Below are positions 45,351-54,139 of a DNA stretch of 64,000 nt, piece by piece. Source of the stretch: CAVTWH01 sp963850915 (GTDB taxonomy: Bacteria > Actinomycetota > Actinomycetes > Mycobacteriales > Micromonosporaceae); the NCBI GenBank assembly GCA_963850915.1, contig CAWKND010000005.1, positions 434,001 through 498,000 of the forward strand, written 5' to 3'. The notes under the pieces are model-generated. The model was given only the letters and a program-made list of their open reading frames with translations, searched no databases and was not told the origin of the DNA. The position numbers and the translations under genes are program-made. Position 1 is the stretch's first letter. Every line of letters begins with the position of its first letter.

Positions 45351-46512
45351 TCAGCCGATGGCGCCGTCGGCGTGGAGCTGCTCCTGCTCGGCCGGTGACA
45401 GGCCGAGTTCGGTGAGGATCTCGGCGGTGTGCTCGCCCGGCCGGGGCGGTGGCCGGCGGATCGCCCCGGGCGTGGCGCTGAACCGGGGCGCGGGCGCCGG
45501 CTGCACCACCCCGCCGGGTGCCACGAAAGTGTTGCGGGCCAACATGTGTGGATGCTCTGGTGCCTCGGCCCAGTCGAGGACCGGCGCGACACACGCGTCG
45601 GTACCCGCAAGCAGCGCGGCCCACTCGTCCCGGGTACGGGTGGCGAACAGTGCCGCCCACGCCGCCCGCCCGTCCGCCCAGCCGGCCGGATCCAGCCGCT
45701 CCGCGTCGTCAGCAGCGCCGGCGAACCCGCTGAGCGCGCACAACTGGGCGTAGAACTGCGGCTCCAGTGCACCGACCGCGACGTACTTCCCGTCGGCGCA
45801 GGCGTACGTCGCGTAGAACGGTGCTCCGCCGTCGAGCAGGTTGGCGCCGCGCTCATCCCGCCAGGCGCCCATCTGCCGCAGTGCCCGTACCCCCGTGGTC
45901 AGCAGGCTCACCCCGTCGACGATGGCCGCGTCGACCACCTGACCGCCGCGCCCCTCGCGGACTGCCAGCAGCGCGCAGACCACCCCGAAGGCGACCAGCA
46001 GCCCGCCGCCGCCGAAGTCGCCCAGCAGGTTCATGGCGAACGCCGGCGGCTCGCCGGCCCGGCCGGTACCGTGCAGCGCGCCGGTGAGCGCGAGGTAGTC
46101 GATGTCGTGCCCGGCGCTCTGCGCGAGCGGTCCGTCCTGACCCCAGCCGGTCATCCGGGCGTAGACCAGCTCCGGGTTGCGGGCCAGGCACTCGGCCGGC
46201 CCGAGGCCGAGCCGCTCGGTGACCCCGGGCCGGAAGCCCTCCAGCAGCACGTCCGCCCGGTTCACCAGGTCGAGGACGATCTCCTTGCCACGCACCGACT
46301 TCAGGTCGACTGCGAGGCTGCGCCGGCCACGGTTCAACAGGTCGGCCGCCGGGTCGGTGACGGACTCGGCCCACGAGCGCCGGGTCCGGTCGACCCGGAT
46401 CACGTCCGCGCCCAGGTCGGCCAGGAGCATCCCGGCGAACGGCGCCGGGCCCGATCCCGGCCAGCTCGACCACCCGGACCCCGGAGAGCGGCCCGCTACC
46501 GGCCCCTGTCAT
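45351..46512 (-). CDS. CaiB/BaiF CoA-transferase family (alpha-methylacyl-CoA racemase-like), frameshifted as read
   Basis: About 386 residues when joined. The ATG at 46512 starts TGAGSGPLSGVRVVELAGIG, and one extra base near 46,450 shifts the frame before PFAGMLLADLGADVIRVDR. Other family segments: LLNRGRRSLAVDLKSVRGK (catalytic Asp region), ADVLLEGFRPGVTERLGLGP, YARMTGWGQDGPLAQSAGHDIDYLAL and FGGGGLLVAFGVVCALLA. Alpha-methylacyl-CoA racemases read GIGPGPF at the broken spot, and a single removed base restores exactly that, so error is likely. It starts eight bases after an SDR gene's stop, suggesting an operon in lipid or acyl-CoA metabolism. Confidence 0.82.
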
Positions 46513-46519
46513 GAGAACC

Positions 46520-47188
46520 TCACACGGGAATCTGTGCGCCGCGGATCGCCGCCGAGCTGTCGTCGCAGAGGAACACGATGGTACGGGCGATCGACTCCGG
46601 CGCCGTCCACCTGCTCGGATCGGCGTTCGGCTGGCTGGCCCTGTTGGTCGGAGTGTCGATGACGCCAGGCAGGATCGTGTTGACCCGTACCCCGTCCCGG
46701 GCATACTCGGCGTGCAGCGCGCCGGCGAACGCCAGTACCCCCGCCTTCGCCGTCAGGTACCCGGCCGCACCGCTGAACGGCCGCAGCGCCGCCTGGCTGG
46801 ACACGCACACCAGGCTGCCGCCGCCACCGGCCACCAGGTGCGGCAGGGTGGCCTGGCTGACCAGGTAGAGCGGGCGCAGGTTGAGGCGCAGCTGGGCGTC
46901 GAAGTCGGCGATCGGCGTGCGGTCCACCCGGTCGCCGGCCGCGAAGCCACCGACCAGGTTCACCACGGCGCGCAGTGGCCGCGCCGGATCGGCGGCGGCA
47001 GCCGCCACGACGGCCGCCACCTGGTCCGGTTCGAAGAGGTCCGCTGGCACGGCGACCACGCCGTCGGCCGGCTCGGGCAGCGCGCCGCGTACCGGCAGCA
47101 CCACCCGCCAACCGGCGTCCCGCAGCGCTGTGGTGACCGCGCCACCCAGCCCGCCGGTACCCCCGGTGATCAGTACCGTCCCCGCCAC
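46520..47188 (-). CDS. Short-chain dehydrogenase/reductase (SDR)
   Basis: A 222-residue SDR. Glycine motif TVLITGGTGGLGGAVTTALRDAG, the NNAG-equivalent reading VVNLVGGF, the catalytic Ser in LVCVSSQAALRPF and the YxxxK pair in GYLTAKAGVLAF are all visible, followed by RVNTILPGVIDTPTNR. The variant NxxGG in place of NNAG is common in atypical SDRs. It is a NAD(P)-dependent oxidoreductase of unknown substrate. The CaiB-like gene begins eight bases downstream of its stop, and the peroxiredoxin lies 31 bases upstream in the same direction. Confidence 0.9.
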   Translation of the reverse strand: MAGTVLITGGTGGLGGAVTTALRDAGWRVVLPVRGALPEPADGVVAVPADLFEPDQVAAVVAAAAADPARPLRAVVNLVGGFAAGDRVDRTPIADFDAQLRLNLRPLYLVSQATLPHLVAGGGGSLVCVSSQAALRPFSGAAGYLTAKAGVLAFAGALHAEYARDGVRVNTILPGVIDTPTNRASQPNADPSRWTAPESIARTIVFLCDDSSAAIRGAQIPV

Positions 47189-47219
47189 AGCGCCCCCTCC
47201 GGTCGGCTGTGCCGCGAAA

Positions 47220-47693
47220 CTACGCGGACGCGGCCAGCTTGCGTACCGTCTCCAGCGCCCGCTCGACGTGCCCGCCGAACTGCGTCTGCGACGAGAATAC
47301 GTGCTGTACCACGCCGTCCCGGTCGATCACGTAGGTGACCCGCCCGGGCAGGATGCCGAGCGTACCGGCGACGCCGAAGTCCTTGCGTACCTTGCCCCCG
47401 GCGTCGGCCACGAGCTGGAACGGCAGCTGGTGCTTGGTGGCGAACTGCCCGTGCGAGGCGACCGAGTCGGAGCTGATCCCGATCACTTCGGCACCGGCGT
47501 CCACGAAGTCCTCGAAGGCGTCCCGGAACGCGCACGCCTCGCGGGTACAGCCGTAGCTGTCGTCCTTGGGGTAGAAGAAGAGTACGACCACCTTGTCGCC
47601 GCGGTACCCGCTCAGGGTCACCGGCCGGCCGTCCTGGGTGCTGAGCGTGAAGTCGGGCGCGGTGTCGCCGACGCCGATCGATCTTGTGGCCAT
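47220..47693 (-). CDS. bcp: Peroxiredoxin, Bcp/PrxQ type
   Basis: A 157-residue thioredoxin-fold peroxidase that reduces hydrogen peroxide and organic hydroperoxides. The peroxidatic Cys lies in DDSYGCTREACAFRD and the resolving Cys five residues later, the PrxQ alpha-type arrangement that uses an intramolecular disulfide. VVVLFFYPKDDS and the conserved Arg (KVRKDFGVAG region) complete the site. The usual Pro-x-x-x-Thr motif before Cys is changed: Ser-Tyr-Gly occupies the place of Thr-Pro-Gly, so the exact activity is uncertain. The remaining sequence (TYVIDRDGVVQHVF) is standard. Confidence 0.9.
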   Translation of the reverse strand: MATRSIGVGDTAPDFTLSTQDGRPVTLSGYRGDKVVVLFFYPKDDSYGCTREACAFRDAFEDFVDAGAEVIGISSDSVASHGQFATKHQLPFQLVADAGGKVRKDFGVAGTLGILPGRVTYVIDRDGVVQHVFSSQTQFGGHVERALETVRKLAASA

Positions 47694-47736
47694 GCAACCT
47701 ACGCTAGCCCGGCCCGCGCGCGCCGGCCACGCGGGC

Positions 47737-48573
47737 TCAGCTCCGTAACAACTCTTCGAGGGAGGTGGCCGGGCGCCCGGTGAGCCGGGGTACCTCGTCG
47801 GTCACCTCGGCCAGTTCACCCCCGGCGATCGCGGTGTACGTGCTCACCCACGCCTCCACCTGCCAGTGCTCCGCCCCGTACACGGCCCGGGACGCGTACG
47901 CCTCGGGCAGCGTCTCGGCGTGGTAGACCAGCGGCTCGCCGGTCACCCGGGTCACCGTGTCGGCGATCTCGGCCAGCGTCAACGACTGTGGCCCGGTCAA
48001 CCGGTACGCCGCCCCGGCGTGCTGCTCCGGCGCGCCGAGCACGGCGACGGCCACCTCCGCGACGTCCCGGGTGGCCACCGCCGCCACCCGCCCGTCGCCG
48101 GCCGGCCCGCGGATCACCCGCTCCGGACCGCCGAACAGCGGCAGCAGGTCGAGGTAGAAGTTGTCGCGCAGCATGGTCGTCCGGAGGCCGGTGGCGCGCA
48201 GCCGCTCCTCGGTCGCCCAGTGGTCCCGGCCGAGCGTGAAGGTACAGGCGGGTGCCGCGCCGTCGAACGAGGTGTAGACGATGTGCGCCACGCCCGCGTC
48301 GACCGCGGCGGCGATGAAGCCGAAGTGCTCGCCCAGCCGGTCGGCCGACTCGCTCGCCGAGACCATCAGCAGCGTCTCGACGCCGGCCAGCGCCCGCCGC
48401 GCCTCGTCGGTGTCGCCGTAGTTCGCGACCGCCAGCTCGGCGCCGGGCAGCTGCGGCGCCCGGCCCGGGTCGCGCACCAGCATCCGTTGTGCCACACCGT
48501 TTTCAGCCAGTCGCCGGGCGACCTGCCCACCCACGCGGCCGGTCACCCCGGTGACCCCGATCAGTCCACTCAT
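47737..48573 (-). CDS. NmrA-like/SDR family NAD(P)-binding protein
   Basis: A 278-residue atypical SDR. The N-terminus GLIGVTGVTGRVGGQVARRL binds NAD(P), followed by AQRMLVRDPGRAPQLPGAEL and HIVYTSFDGAAPACTFTLGRDH. The lack of the YxxxK pair and the GVTGxVGG motif place it in the NmrA/QorB-like group of quinone reductases or redox sensors, close to E. coli QorB by pattern. No operon partner of known function: the peroxiredoxin gene is 43 bases downstream and the MBL gene 46 bases upstream, all in the same direction. Confidence 0.88.
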   Translation of the reverse strand: MSGLIGVTGVTGRVGGQVARRLAENGVAQRMLVRDPGRAPQLPGAELAVANYGDTDEARRALAGVETLLMVSASESADRLGEHFGFIAAAVDAGVAHIVYTSFDGAAPACTFTLGRDHWATEERLRATGLRTTMLRDNFYLDLLPLFGGPERVIRGPAGDGRVAAVATRDVAEVAVAVLGAPEQHAGAAYRLTGPQSLTLAEIADTVTRVTGEPLVYHAETLPEAYASRAVYGAEHWQVEAWVSTYTAIAGGELAEVTDEVPRLTGRPATSLEELLRS

Positions 48574-48619
48574 CTGCCCAGCATGCCAGCCCGTCGGGCG
48601 CGGCTGAGGGGAGACAGAG

Positions 48620-49765
48620 TCAGGCGATCGTCTGCCACCAGTCGTCGAGCGCCGGCGGGTCGGTCACATCCACGGTCTCACCCGGCCGGGGTACCGCCAG
48701 CTGCACGCCGCGTGCCTTGCTCTCCTGCCACAGCCGCTCGACCGGCTCGGCCCAGTCGTGGAAGGCCAGGTTGAAGGTGCACCAGTGGACCGGGATGAGC
48801 AGCTGTGCCCGCAGGTCCAGGTGGGCCTGCACGGCCTCCTCCGGGAACATGTGGATGTCCGGCCAGGCGTGGCCGTACGCACCGATCTGGATCAGGGTCA
48901 CGTCGAACGGGCCGTACTCCTCGCCGATCTGGGCGTACCCGCCGAAGTAGCCGGAGTCGCCGGTGTAGAACGCCCGGTGCAGCGGACCGGCGATCACCCA
49001 GGAGGCCCAGAGCGTGTTGTTGCGGGTGAACGCGCGACCGGAGAAGTGCTGTGCCGCTGTACAGGTGAGGGTCAACCCGGCGACCTGGAAGTCCTCGGCC
49101 CAGTCCAGCTCGACGATCCGCTCGGCGGGCACCCCCCAGCCGGTCAGGTGCGCGGCGACGCCCAGCGGTACCAGGAACGGCGCGTCCTGGGTACGGGTCA
49201 GCTCCTGGATGGTGTCCATGTCCAGGTGGTCGTAGTGGTCGTGGGAGATGAGGACGGCGTCCACCTGGGGCAGCTCGTCGATCTCGATCGGTACCGGGTG
49301 CAGCCGCCGTGGCCCGGCCAGCCGGGACGGCGAGCAGCGCTCACTCCACACCGGATCCAGCAGTACCCGCGCCCCGTCGATCTCCACGAGCGCTGAGGCG
49401 TGCCCGTACCAGGTGATCCGCAGCCCGTCGCTCGGCGCCGCACCGCCGGTCGGTACCCCCAGCGGCACCTCGCCGCGCGGCCGGCGCTGCTGGGTACCGA
49501 AGAGCGCCTCGCGCAGCAGCGCCATCCCGCTGCTCGGGCTGACCGCGGCCGCGTCGGTCTCGGTGTTGTGGAAGACCCCGTCCCGGAAGCGCGGCGACTG
49601 CCGGACCCGCTCGCCCTTGGTGACCGTGCGCTGCGCCCCGAACTGTGCCGGGATGTCGCGTACCGCCCACCAGGCGAGCGCTCCCGCACCGCCCAGTACC
49701 GCCGCGCCGGCGATCCGCCGGCCCCACGCCCCGCCGCTGCCACCCGACCTGCTGCCATCCGCCAT
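48620..49765 (-). CDS. MBL-fold metallo-hydrolase (NAPE-PLD/UlaG-like), membrane anchored
   Basis: A 381-residue metallo-hydrolase. After a short N-terminal hydrophobic anchor (IAGAAVLGGAGALAWWAV, residues 18-35) comes a linker and then the beta-lactamase-fold domain: ITWYGHASALVEIDGARVLLDPVW, the metal site AVLISHDHYDHLDMD, CTAAQHFSGR, the Asp in AFYTGDSGYFGGY and the last His in LIPVHWCTF. This pattern is of the NAPE-PLD/RomA-like group that acts on lipid or sugar phosphodiesters. N-acylphosphatidylethanolamine is the eukaryotic substrate; the bacterial one is unknown. The ATG at 49765 is used. Confidence 0.9.
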   Translation of the reverse strand: MADGSRSGGSGGAWGRRIAGAAVLGGAGALAWWAVRDIPAQFGAQRTVTKGERVRQSPRFRDGVFHNTETDAAAVSPSSGMALLREALFGTQQRRPRGEVPLGVPTGGAAPSDGLRITWYGHASALVEIDGARVLLDPVWSERCSPSRLAGPRRLHPVPIEIDELPQVDAVLISHDHYDHLDMDTIQELTRTQDAPFLVPLGVAAHLTGWGVPAERIVELDWAEDFQVAGLTLTCTAAQHFSGRAFTRNNTLWASWVIAGPLHRAFYTGDSGYFGGYAQIGEEYGPFDVTLIQIGAYGHAWPDIHMFPEEAVQAHLDLRAQLLIPVHWCTFNLAFHDWAEPVERLWQESKARGVQLAVPRPGETVDVTDPPALDDWWQTIA

Positions 49766-49854
49766 CCCCCCAGAGTGTCACGCCGGGCCGGCAACGGAAA
49801 TTCGACCGACCGGACGCCACGGTCAGCGCAGCGGGGGCACCACCGAGCGCGTGG

Positions 49855-49989
49855 TCAGCGGCTGTTGAGTAGCGGGGTGACGGCGAGCAGGAGCACCGCC
49901 GCCAGCCCGATGCCGATCAGGGTGAGGCGCAGCGCTCGGCGCCTGCGTCGTACGGGAGCCGTAGCGTCGGTCGGGTCCGGGGTGGTCAT
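49855..49989 (-). CDS. Small single-span membrane protein (44 aa) coupled to the membrane gene upstream
   Basis: ATG at 49989 and TGA at 49855 enclose 44 codons. The product has a Thr/Pro/Asp start, a basic patch (VRRRRRALR) and one hydrophobic helix (LTLIGIGLAAVLLLAV), so it is a single-pass protein of the positive-inside type. A GGAGG ribosome site lies eight bases before the ATG, and the ATG overlaps the stop of the preceding gene (ATGA), so the two are coupled. It is the third gene of the PadR-membrane protein operon. Confidence 0.65.
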   Translation of the reverse strand: MTTPDPTDATAPVRRRRRALRLTLIGIGLAAVLLLAVTPLLNSR

Positions 49990-50915
49990 GCCTGTGCCTC
50001 CTGCTGGCTTTCCTGGTTCGCGGTGATCGGAGCGGAGGACGGTTTACGGGTCCGGGGCAGCAGGAGTCCGGCCGCGGCGGCGGCGGCCCAGCCGACGACG
50101 GCGAGGATCATGGTGCCGATGGCCAGGTCGAAAAGGTTGTTGCCGAGCCGGTCGGTGATGGTGCCGCGCAGGGTGAAGCCACCGTCCTCGTCGGGTGGTC
50201 CGCCGCCGCCGATGACCGCGACCGCGACCGTCGCGTACAGCAGTTGGAGGAGGCCGGCGCTGAGGGCTGCCAGCCGGGCTACGCGCCGACCCGCGACCGG
50301 GTCACGGCGCCACAGGGTACCGGCGGCGCCGACGACGGCCGGCACGATGATCACGGTCACCCCCTGCTGCCACCCTTGGGGTATGAAGGTGACCTGGTCG
50401 TAGAAGGTGAAGCCGGAGATAGCGAGCGTGGTAACGGTCGCGAACAGGCCGCCCAGCAGGCCGGGTAGCGCGATACCGGGGCGGCGCAACAGCGCGCTCG
50501 CGCCGAGCAGGAAGCCGGTGCAGACGACCGTCAGGAAGGCCACCTCCACCCATGCGCCGGTGGCGAGGCGGTAGTGGACGGCCAGGCCGGTGTAGAGGAG
50601 GAGGCTGGCGGCGGCGAGCGCGATCATCGACCAGACGCCGGCAGCCGCCCGTCCCCACGGTCGAAGTACCAGCGCGGCACCGGTACAGCCGAGCGCGAAG
50701 CGCATCCGCCGGGGCCAGCCCTCCAGGTAGCCGAGTTCGCCGAGCATGGCCTGGCCCCACTCGGCCCGGGGCGGGGCCAGCAGGTCGACCGCCCAGCGCA
50801 TCAGCCGCAGCGGCGCGTCCTCGGTCGGGCCGTCCAGGAACCGCCTGGGGTTGCGCCGGTACAGGGCGATCACTATGCCCACCGGGCCCAGCAGGAAGAC
50901 CAGCATGTACGGCAT
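49986..50915 (-). CDS. Multi-pass membrane protein of a PadR operon
   Basis: A 309-residue protein, not recognised by name, with about seven hydrophobic helices (LVFLLGPVGIVIALY, MIALAAASLLLYTGLAV, VEVAFLTVVCTGFLLGASALL, LLGGLFATVTTLAISGF, GVTVIIVPAVVGAAGTL, ALSAGLLQLLYATVAVAVI, FDLAIGTMILAVVGWAAAAAA). The second third is preceded by a cytosolic segment (RRFLDGPTEDAPLRLMRWAVD) and the protein ends in a Gln/Glu-rich tail. The start codon overlaps the stop of the PadR gene by one base (TAATG) and its stop overlaps the next small gene, so the three are one operon. PadR-membrane pairs of this sort often sense envelope stress; that role is inferred. Confidence 0.75.
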   Translation of the reverse strand: MPYMLVFLLGPVGIVIALYRRNPRRFLDGPTEDAPLRLMRWAVDLLAPPRAEWGQAMLGELGYLEGWPRRMRFALGCTGAALVLRPWGRAAAGVWSMIALAAASLLLYTGLAVHYRLATGAWVEVAFLTVVCTGFLLGASALLRRPGIALPGLLGGLFATVTTLAISGFTFYDQVTFIPQGWQQGVTVIIVPAVVGAAGTLWRRDPVAGRRVARLAALSAGLLQLLYATVAVAVIGGGGPPDEDGGFTLRGTITDRLGNNLFDLAIGTMILAVVGWAAAAAAGLLLPRTRKPSSAPITANQESQQEAQA

Positions 50916-51229
50916 TACGCCTCACTCCAACGGGTGCGCGGGCGCGCGGCGGCGTGGTCGGTGCGGGCGGCGGTCAGCGCCGCCACGAACTCGCGACCGG
51001 TGGTTGTCAATCGGTACAGGTGGCGGGGCGGCCGGCTGTCGAGGCCGGGCTCCCAGGACGTCTCCAGCAGGCCACGGTCGGCCAGCCGGACCAGGATCGG
51101 ATACAGCGAACCCGACTTCAGGTGCACCTCGGTCGCCAGGTCGTAGCCGTAGCGCCAGCGGGCCGGATCGGCGGCCAGCGCCCGGAGGACGTTGACCGTC
51201 TGCGGCGACGGAGGGCGGTTACGCTGCAT
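50915..51229 (-). CDS. PadR family transcriptional regulator (short type)
   Basis: A 104-residue PadR-type winged-helix protein without the long C-terminal arm. The HTH reads NVLRALAADPARWRYGYDLATEV, the recognition helix HLKSGSLYPILVRLADRGLLE, then HLYRLTTTGREFVAAL. The first 15 residues and the short helical tail (LTAARTDHAAARPR) are typical of PadR subfamily 2. It opens an operon with two membrane-protein genes, an arrangement where the regulator represses its own operon. The region upstream (51230-51413) is AT-rich (TATATGAGTAG) and is shared with the divergent epimerase gene. Confidence 0.9.
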   Translation of the reverse strand: MQRNRPPSPQTVNVLRALAADPARWRYGYDLATEVHLKSGSLYPILVRLADRGLLETSWEPGLDSRPPRHLYRLTTTGREFVAALTAARTDHAAARPRTRWSEA

Positions 51230-51413
51230 GTCCGTTAACTCTACTCATATAGCCGTAGTGGTCAAGGGGCTCCGGCTCGATCGTCAGCCCCGGGCCGGCC
51301 GACCGTGGGGCGGCCGGGCGGCGTCCGTCGTCCGGAGCTAGGTTGTTAGCCGTGGCCGCCGTACTCCGGCGGCCGCGTGCCGGGCCCGGCTGGGCCGGTC
51401 TGGGAGGCGGGAT

Positions 51414-52313
51414 ATGAGCAGGGTCGCGGTCACCGGAGGCAGTGGGAAGCTCGGCGTCGCGGTCGTCGAGGAGCTGGCCGGGCACGGGTACGACGTGGTG
51501 AACCTGGACCGGCTGGCGCCGCCCGCGGGTGCGCCGGGCTCGTACACCCGGGTGGACTTCACCGACTACGGGCAGACCGTGGAGGCGCTGCAGGCCATCG
51601 ACGCGCGGTACGCGGGAGTGGACGCGCTGGTACACCTGGCTGCCATTCCCGGCCCCGGCATCGCGCCCAACGCGGCCACCTTCGTCAACAACATCGCCAG
51701 CAGCTACCACGTGTTCTCGGCAGCCCGCGCGGCCGGCATCCGCAACATCGTCTGGGCCTCCAGCGAGACACTGCTCGGCCTGCCCTTCGACAGCGCGCCA
51801 CCGCCGTACATCCCGGTCGACGAGGACTATCCGGCCCGACCGGAGACGGCGTACTCGCTCGCCAAGCACCTGGAGGAGCAGCTGGCCGCCCAGTTCTGCC
51901 GCTGGGAGCCGGGGCTGAAGATGTACGGCCTGCGCTTCTCCAACGTGATGGCGGTCGAGGACTACGCCCAGTTCCCGAGCTTCGACGCCGACGCGACCGC
52001 ACGCCGGTGGAACATCTGGTCCTACATCGACCGGCGGGACGGGGCGCGCGCGGTACGGCTGGCGCTGGAGCACAGCGGGACCGGCTGCGAGATCTTCGTG
52101 ATCGCCAACGCCGACTCGGTGATGTCCCGGCCGACCGCCGAGCTGATCGCCGAACAGTTCCCGGAAACCCCAGTCAAAACACCATTTCCGGGTACCGAAG
52201 CCGGGCTGTCGATCGCGAAGGCCCGGCGGGTACTCGGCTTCGAGCCACAGCACTCGTGGCGCGACCACATCAGCGGCGACCACATCAGCGGCGATCACAG
52301 CGGCGGGGAGTGA
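51414..52313 (+). CDS. NAD-dependent epimerase/dehydratase (extended SDR)
   Basis: A 299-residue extended SDR. The dinucleotide motif is RVAVTGGSGKLGVAVVEELAG and the substrate region includes ALVHLAAIPGPGIAPNAATF, VWASSETLLGLPF (Ser), and the active-site YSLAKHLEEQL in place of YxxxK. Homologues act on nucleotide-sugars; the substrate is unknown. The C-terminus ends in a repeated DHISG motif coded by a 15-bp tandem repeat (52263-52292). The ATG at 51414 follows a 184-base region shared with the PadR operon. The aldo/keto reductase starts two bases after the stop, so they form an operon. Confidence 0.88.
   Translation: MSRVAVTGGSGKLGVAVVEELAGHGYDVVNLDRLAPPAGAPGSYTRVDFTDYGQTVEALQAIDARYAGVDALVHLAAIPGPGIAPNAATFVNNIASSYHVFSAARAAGIRNIVWASSETLLGLPFDSAPPPYIPVDEDYPARPETAYSLAKHLEEQLAAQFCRWEPGLKMYGLRFSNVMAVEDYAQFPSFDADATARRWNIWSYIDRRDGARAVRLALEHSGTGCEIFVIANADSVMSRPTAELIAEQFPETPVKTPFPGTEAGLSIAKARRVLGFEPQHSWRDHISGDHISGDHSGGE
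52263..52292. repeat. Tandem 15-bp repeat at the 3' end of the epimerase gene
   Basis: Two exact copies of CCACATCAGCGGCGA-type units (period 15 at 52263-52292) with a degenerate third code for a DHISGDHISGDHSGG tail. The period is a multiple of three, so copy-number change would keep the frame. Confidence 0.65.
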
Positions 52314-52315
52314 GC

Positions 52316-53296
52316 ATGGAATACGTGAAGCTCGGCAACACCGGACTGGACGTCTCCCGGCTGTGCCTGGGGATGATGAGCTACGGCGATCCGGGGCGCG
52401 GCAATCACACCTGGTCGCTGCCGGAGGACGAGGCGCGCCCGTTCATCCGGCGGGCACTGGACCTCGGCATCAACTTCTTCGACACGGCCAACGTCTACTC
52501 GGCCGGCTCGAGTGAGGAGATCACCGGGAAAGCCTTGCGCGACATGGGAAACCGGGACGAGCTGGTACTCGCCACCAAGGTGCACGGCAAGATGCACGAC
52601 GGCCCCAACGGCAGTGGCCTGTCCCGCAAGGCGATCTTCGCCGAGATCGACAACAGCCTGCGCCGGCTGGGTACCGACTACGTCGACCTCTACCAGATCC
52701 ACCGCTGGGACTACCGGGTACCCATCGAGGAGACCCTGGAGGCGCTGGATGCCGTGGTGACCTCCGGCAAGGCGCGCTACATCGGTGCCTCGTCGATGCA
52801 CGCGTGGCAGTTCACCAAGGCGCTGTACCTCAGCGAGTTCAACGGCTGGACCAAGTTCGTCTCGATGCAGAACCACTACAACCTCATCTACCGCGAGGAG
52901 GAGCGGGAGATGCTGCCGTTGTGTGCCGACCAGGGCATCGGGGTGATTCCGTGGAGTCCGTTGGCGCGGGGCAAGCTGACCCGGGACTGGGATGCGACCA
53001 CCGCGCGTGGCGAGTCGGACGCCTTCGCCACCAGCCTCTACACGACCGCCGAGGACGCCGACCGGCGGGTGGTCGACGCGGTTGCTGAGGTGGCGAACGA
53101 GCGCGGGGTACCGCGTGCGCAGGTCGCGCTGGCCTGGCTGGCCAGCCGTCCGGGGGTGACCGCGCCGATCGTCGGCGCCACCAAGCCGGAGCACCTGTCG
53201 GACGCGGTGGCCGCGCTGGATCTGGAATTGACTGTGGACGAGGTGCAGCGGTTGGAGAAGGGGTACGTGCCGCACCCGGTACTCGGCTTCCAGTGA
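52316..53296 (+). CDS. Aldo/keto reductase
   Basis: A 326-residue aldo/keto reductase with the catalytic tetrad visible: Asp and Tyr in FFDTANVYSAGSSEE, Lys in LVLATKVHGKM and His in LYQIHRWDYRVP. SMQNHYNLIYREEEREMLP and PWSPLARGKLTRDW belong to the NADPH-site loops, and the C-terminus RPGVTAPIVGATKPEHLSDA is the cofactor-binding end of AKR11/YajO-like members. It is NADPH-dependent and reduces aldehydes; the substrate is unknown. It shares an operon with the epimerase (two-base gap). A diverged copy of its last 50 codons lies at 55774-55921. Confidence 0.93.
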   Translation: MEYVKLGNTGLDVSRLCLGMMSYGDPGRGNHTWSLPEDEARPFIRRALDLGINFFDTANVYSAGSSEEITGKALRDMGNRDELVLATKVHGKMHDGPNGSGLSRKAIFAEIDNSLRRLGTDYVDLYQIHRWDYRVPIEETLEALDAVVTSGKARYIGASSMHAWQFTKALYLSEFNGWTKFVSMQNHYNLIYREEEREMLPLCADQGIGVIPWSPLARGKLTRDWDATTARGESDAFATSLYTTAEDADRRVVDAVAEVANERGVPRAQVALAWLASRPGVTAPIVGATKPEHLSDAVAALDLELTVDEVQRLEKGYVPHPVLGFQ

Positions 53297-53314
53297 CGCC
53301 CCCCTGGGCGCGTG

Positions 53315-53578
53315 CTAACCGCTGTGGCCTGACGGCCTGTCGAGTGGCAACAGTGGTGCGCTCCAACTGCCTCCGTGTCGACAGTCGACCGACAGTTGCG
53401 TTGCCCCGATGTTGTGAGAGAGCCAGCGAACCCCGATTATCAATTGATCAGGTACTGGGTCAAGCCACGTCCTGATGGTCAGGCGCGAGTGGTCTTCGTG
53501 GGCACTGAGTGTCCGGACCATCAGGGCGCCGGCAGTGTCGTTCCATGTGAGAGAGCGGAACTCTCCGGGCGCCAACAC
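53315..53578 (-). CDS. Hypothetical small protein (doubtful)
   Basis: An open frame of 87 codons from a GTG at 53578. I do not recognise it. It has RLTIRTWLDPVPDQLIIGVR, which resembles short actinobacterial hypothetical proteins with a R-x-WLEP motif, but the start has no good ribosome site and no long conserved stretch supports it. It may be a degenerate remnant in this atypical region. Confidence 0.25.
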   Translation of the reverse strand: MLAPGEFRSLTWNDTAGALMVRTLSAHEDHSRLTIRTWLDPVPDQLIIGVRWLSHNIGATQLSVDCRHGGSWSAPLLPLDRPSGHSG

Positions 53579-53617
53579 GGCCCAGCGCCGGCCGGTTCGA
53601 CCGGCGCATGCTGTTTG

Positions 53618-54139
53618 TTAGCTACTGCCGGTCTTCCCGTTGGGGGACACTTCGCTGAGCCGCCCGGTTTTGACGTCGTATACGAAACCCCTGATTGGGA
53701 CCTCCTTTGATATCCATGGATGCGATCTAGCCTTCTGTGTCTGCTCCTTGGTGTTCTGTTCGGCGTCGGTGAAGCTGTAGAGCCTGGCCGGCGCGATCGG
53801 CGCCTCGCCCGTCTCCTTGCGGAGCCGGTCCTCCAGTTCGTTGTCGGTAAACCTGAGCATCCCGCAGTCGGTGTGGTTGATGATCATTATCTCTTTGGTG
53901 CCCAGCAGCCTGGTGGACAGAACAAGCGACCGGACCGCGTCGTCATCGATGACGGTGCCGAAGTTCCTGATCATGTCAACATCGGCAGCATCAAGACCAA
54001 GCATCTGCTCGATGCTGGTCAACCGGGGATCCGCGCAGGTAACGATCGCGATCTTGGGCTTGGGTGGCTTCCCGCGGTCGGAGTCGAAGCCGTTGGCGAT
54101 GGTTGCGTTTGCGCTCAACGCATCGTCGACAATGCTCAT
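53618..54139 (-). CDS. Beta-class carbonic anhydrase
   Basis: A 173-residue beta-carbonic anhydrase that interconverts CO2 and bicarbonate. The zinc site is complete: Cys-x-Asp-x-Arg in IVTCADPRLTSIEQML and His-x-x-Cys in INHTDCGMLRF. VDMIRNFGTVIDDDAVRSL is the conserved helix next to the active site. The N-terminal IANGFDSDRGKPPKP and the C-terminal tail (FVYDVKTGRLSEVSPNGK) fit the short Cab-type enzymes. The ATG at 54139 has GAAAGAGA in front; the longer frame is not conserved. Composition differs from the window: no GTAC tetramer occurs in the gene, whereas most genes here are rich in it, which suggests acquisition. Confidence 0.93.
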   Translation of the reverse strand: MSIVDDALSANATIANGFDSDRGKPPKPKIAIVTCADPRLTSIEQMLGLDAADVDMIRNFGTVIDDDAVRSLVLSTRLLGTKEIMIINHTDCGMLRFTDNELEDRLRKETGEAPIAPARLYSFTDAEQNTKEQTQKARSHPWISKEVPIRGFVYDVKTGRLSEVSPNGKTGSS

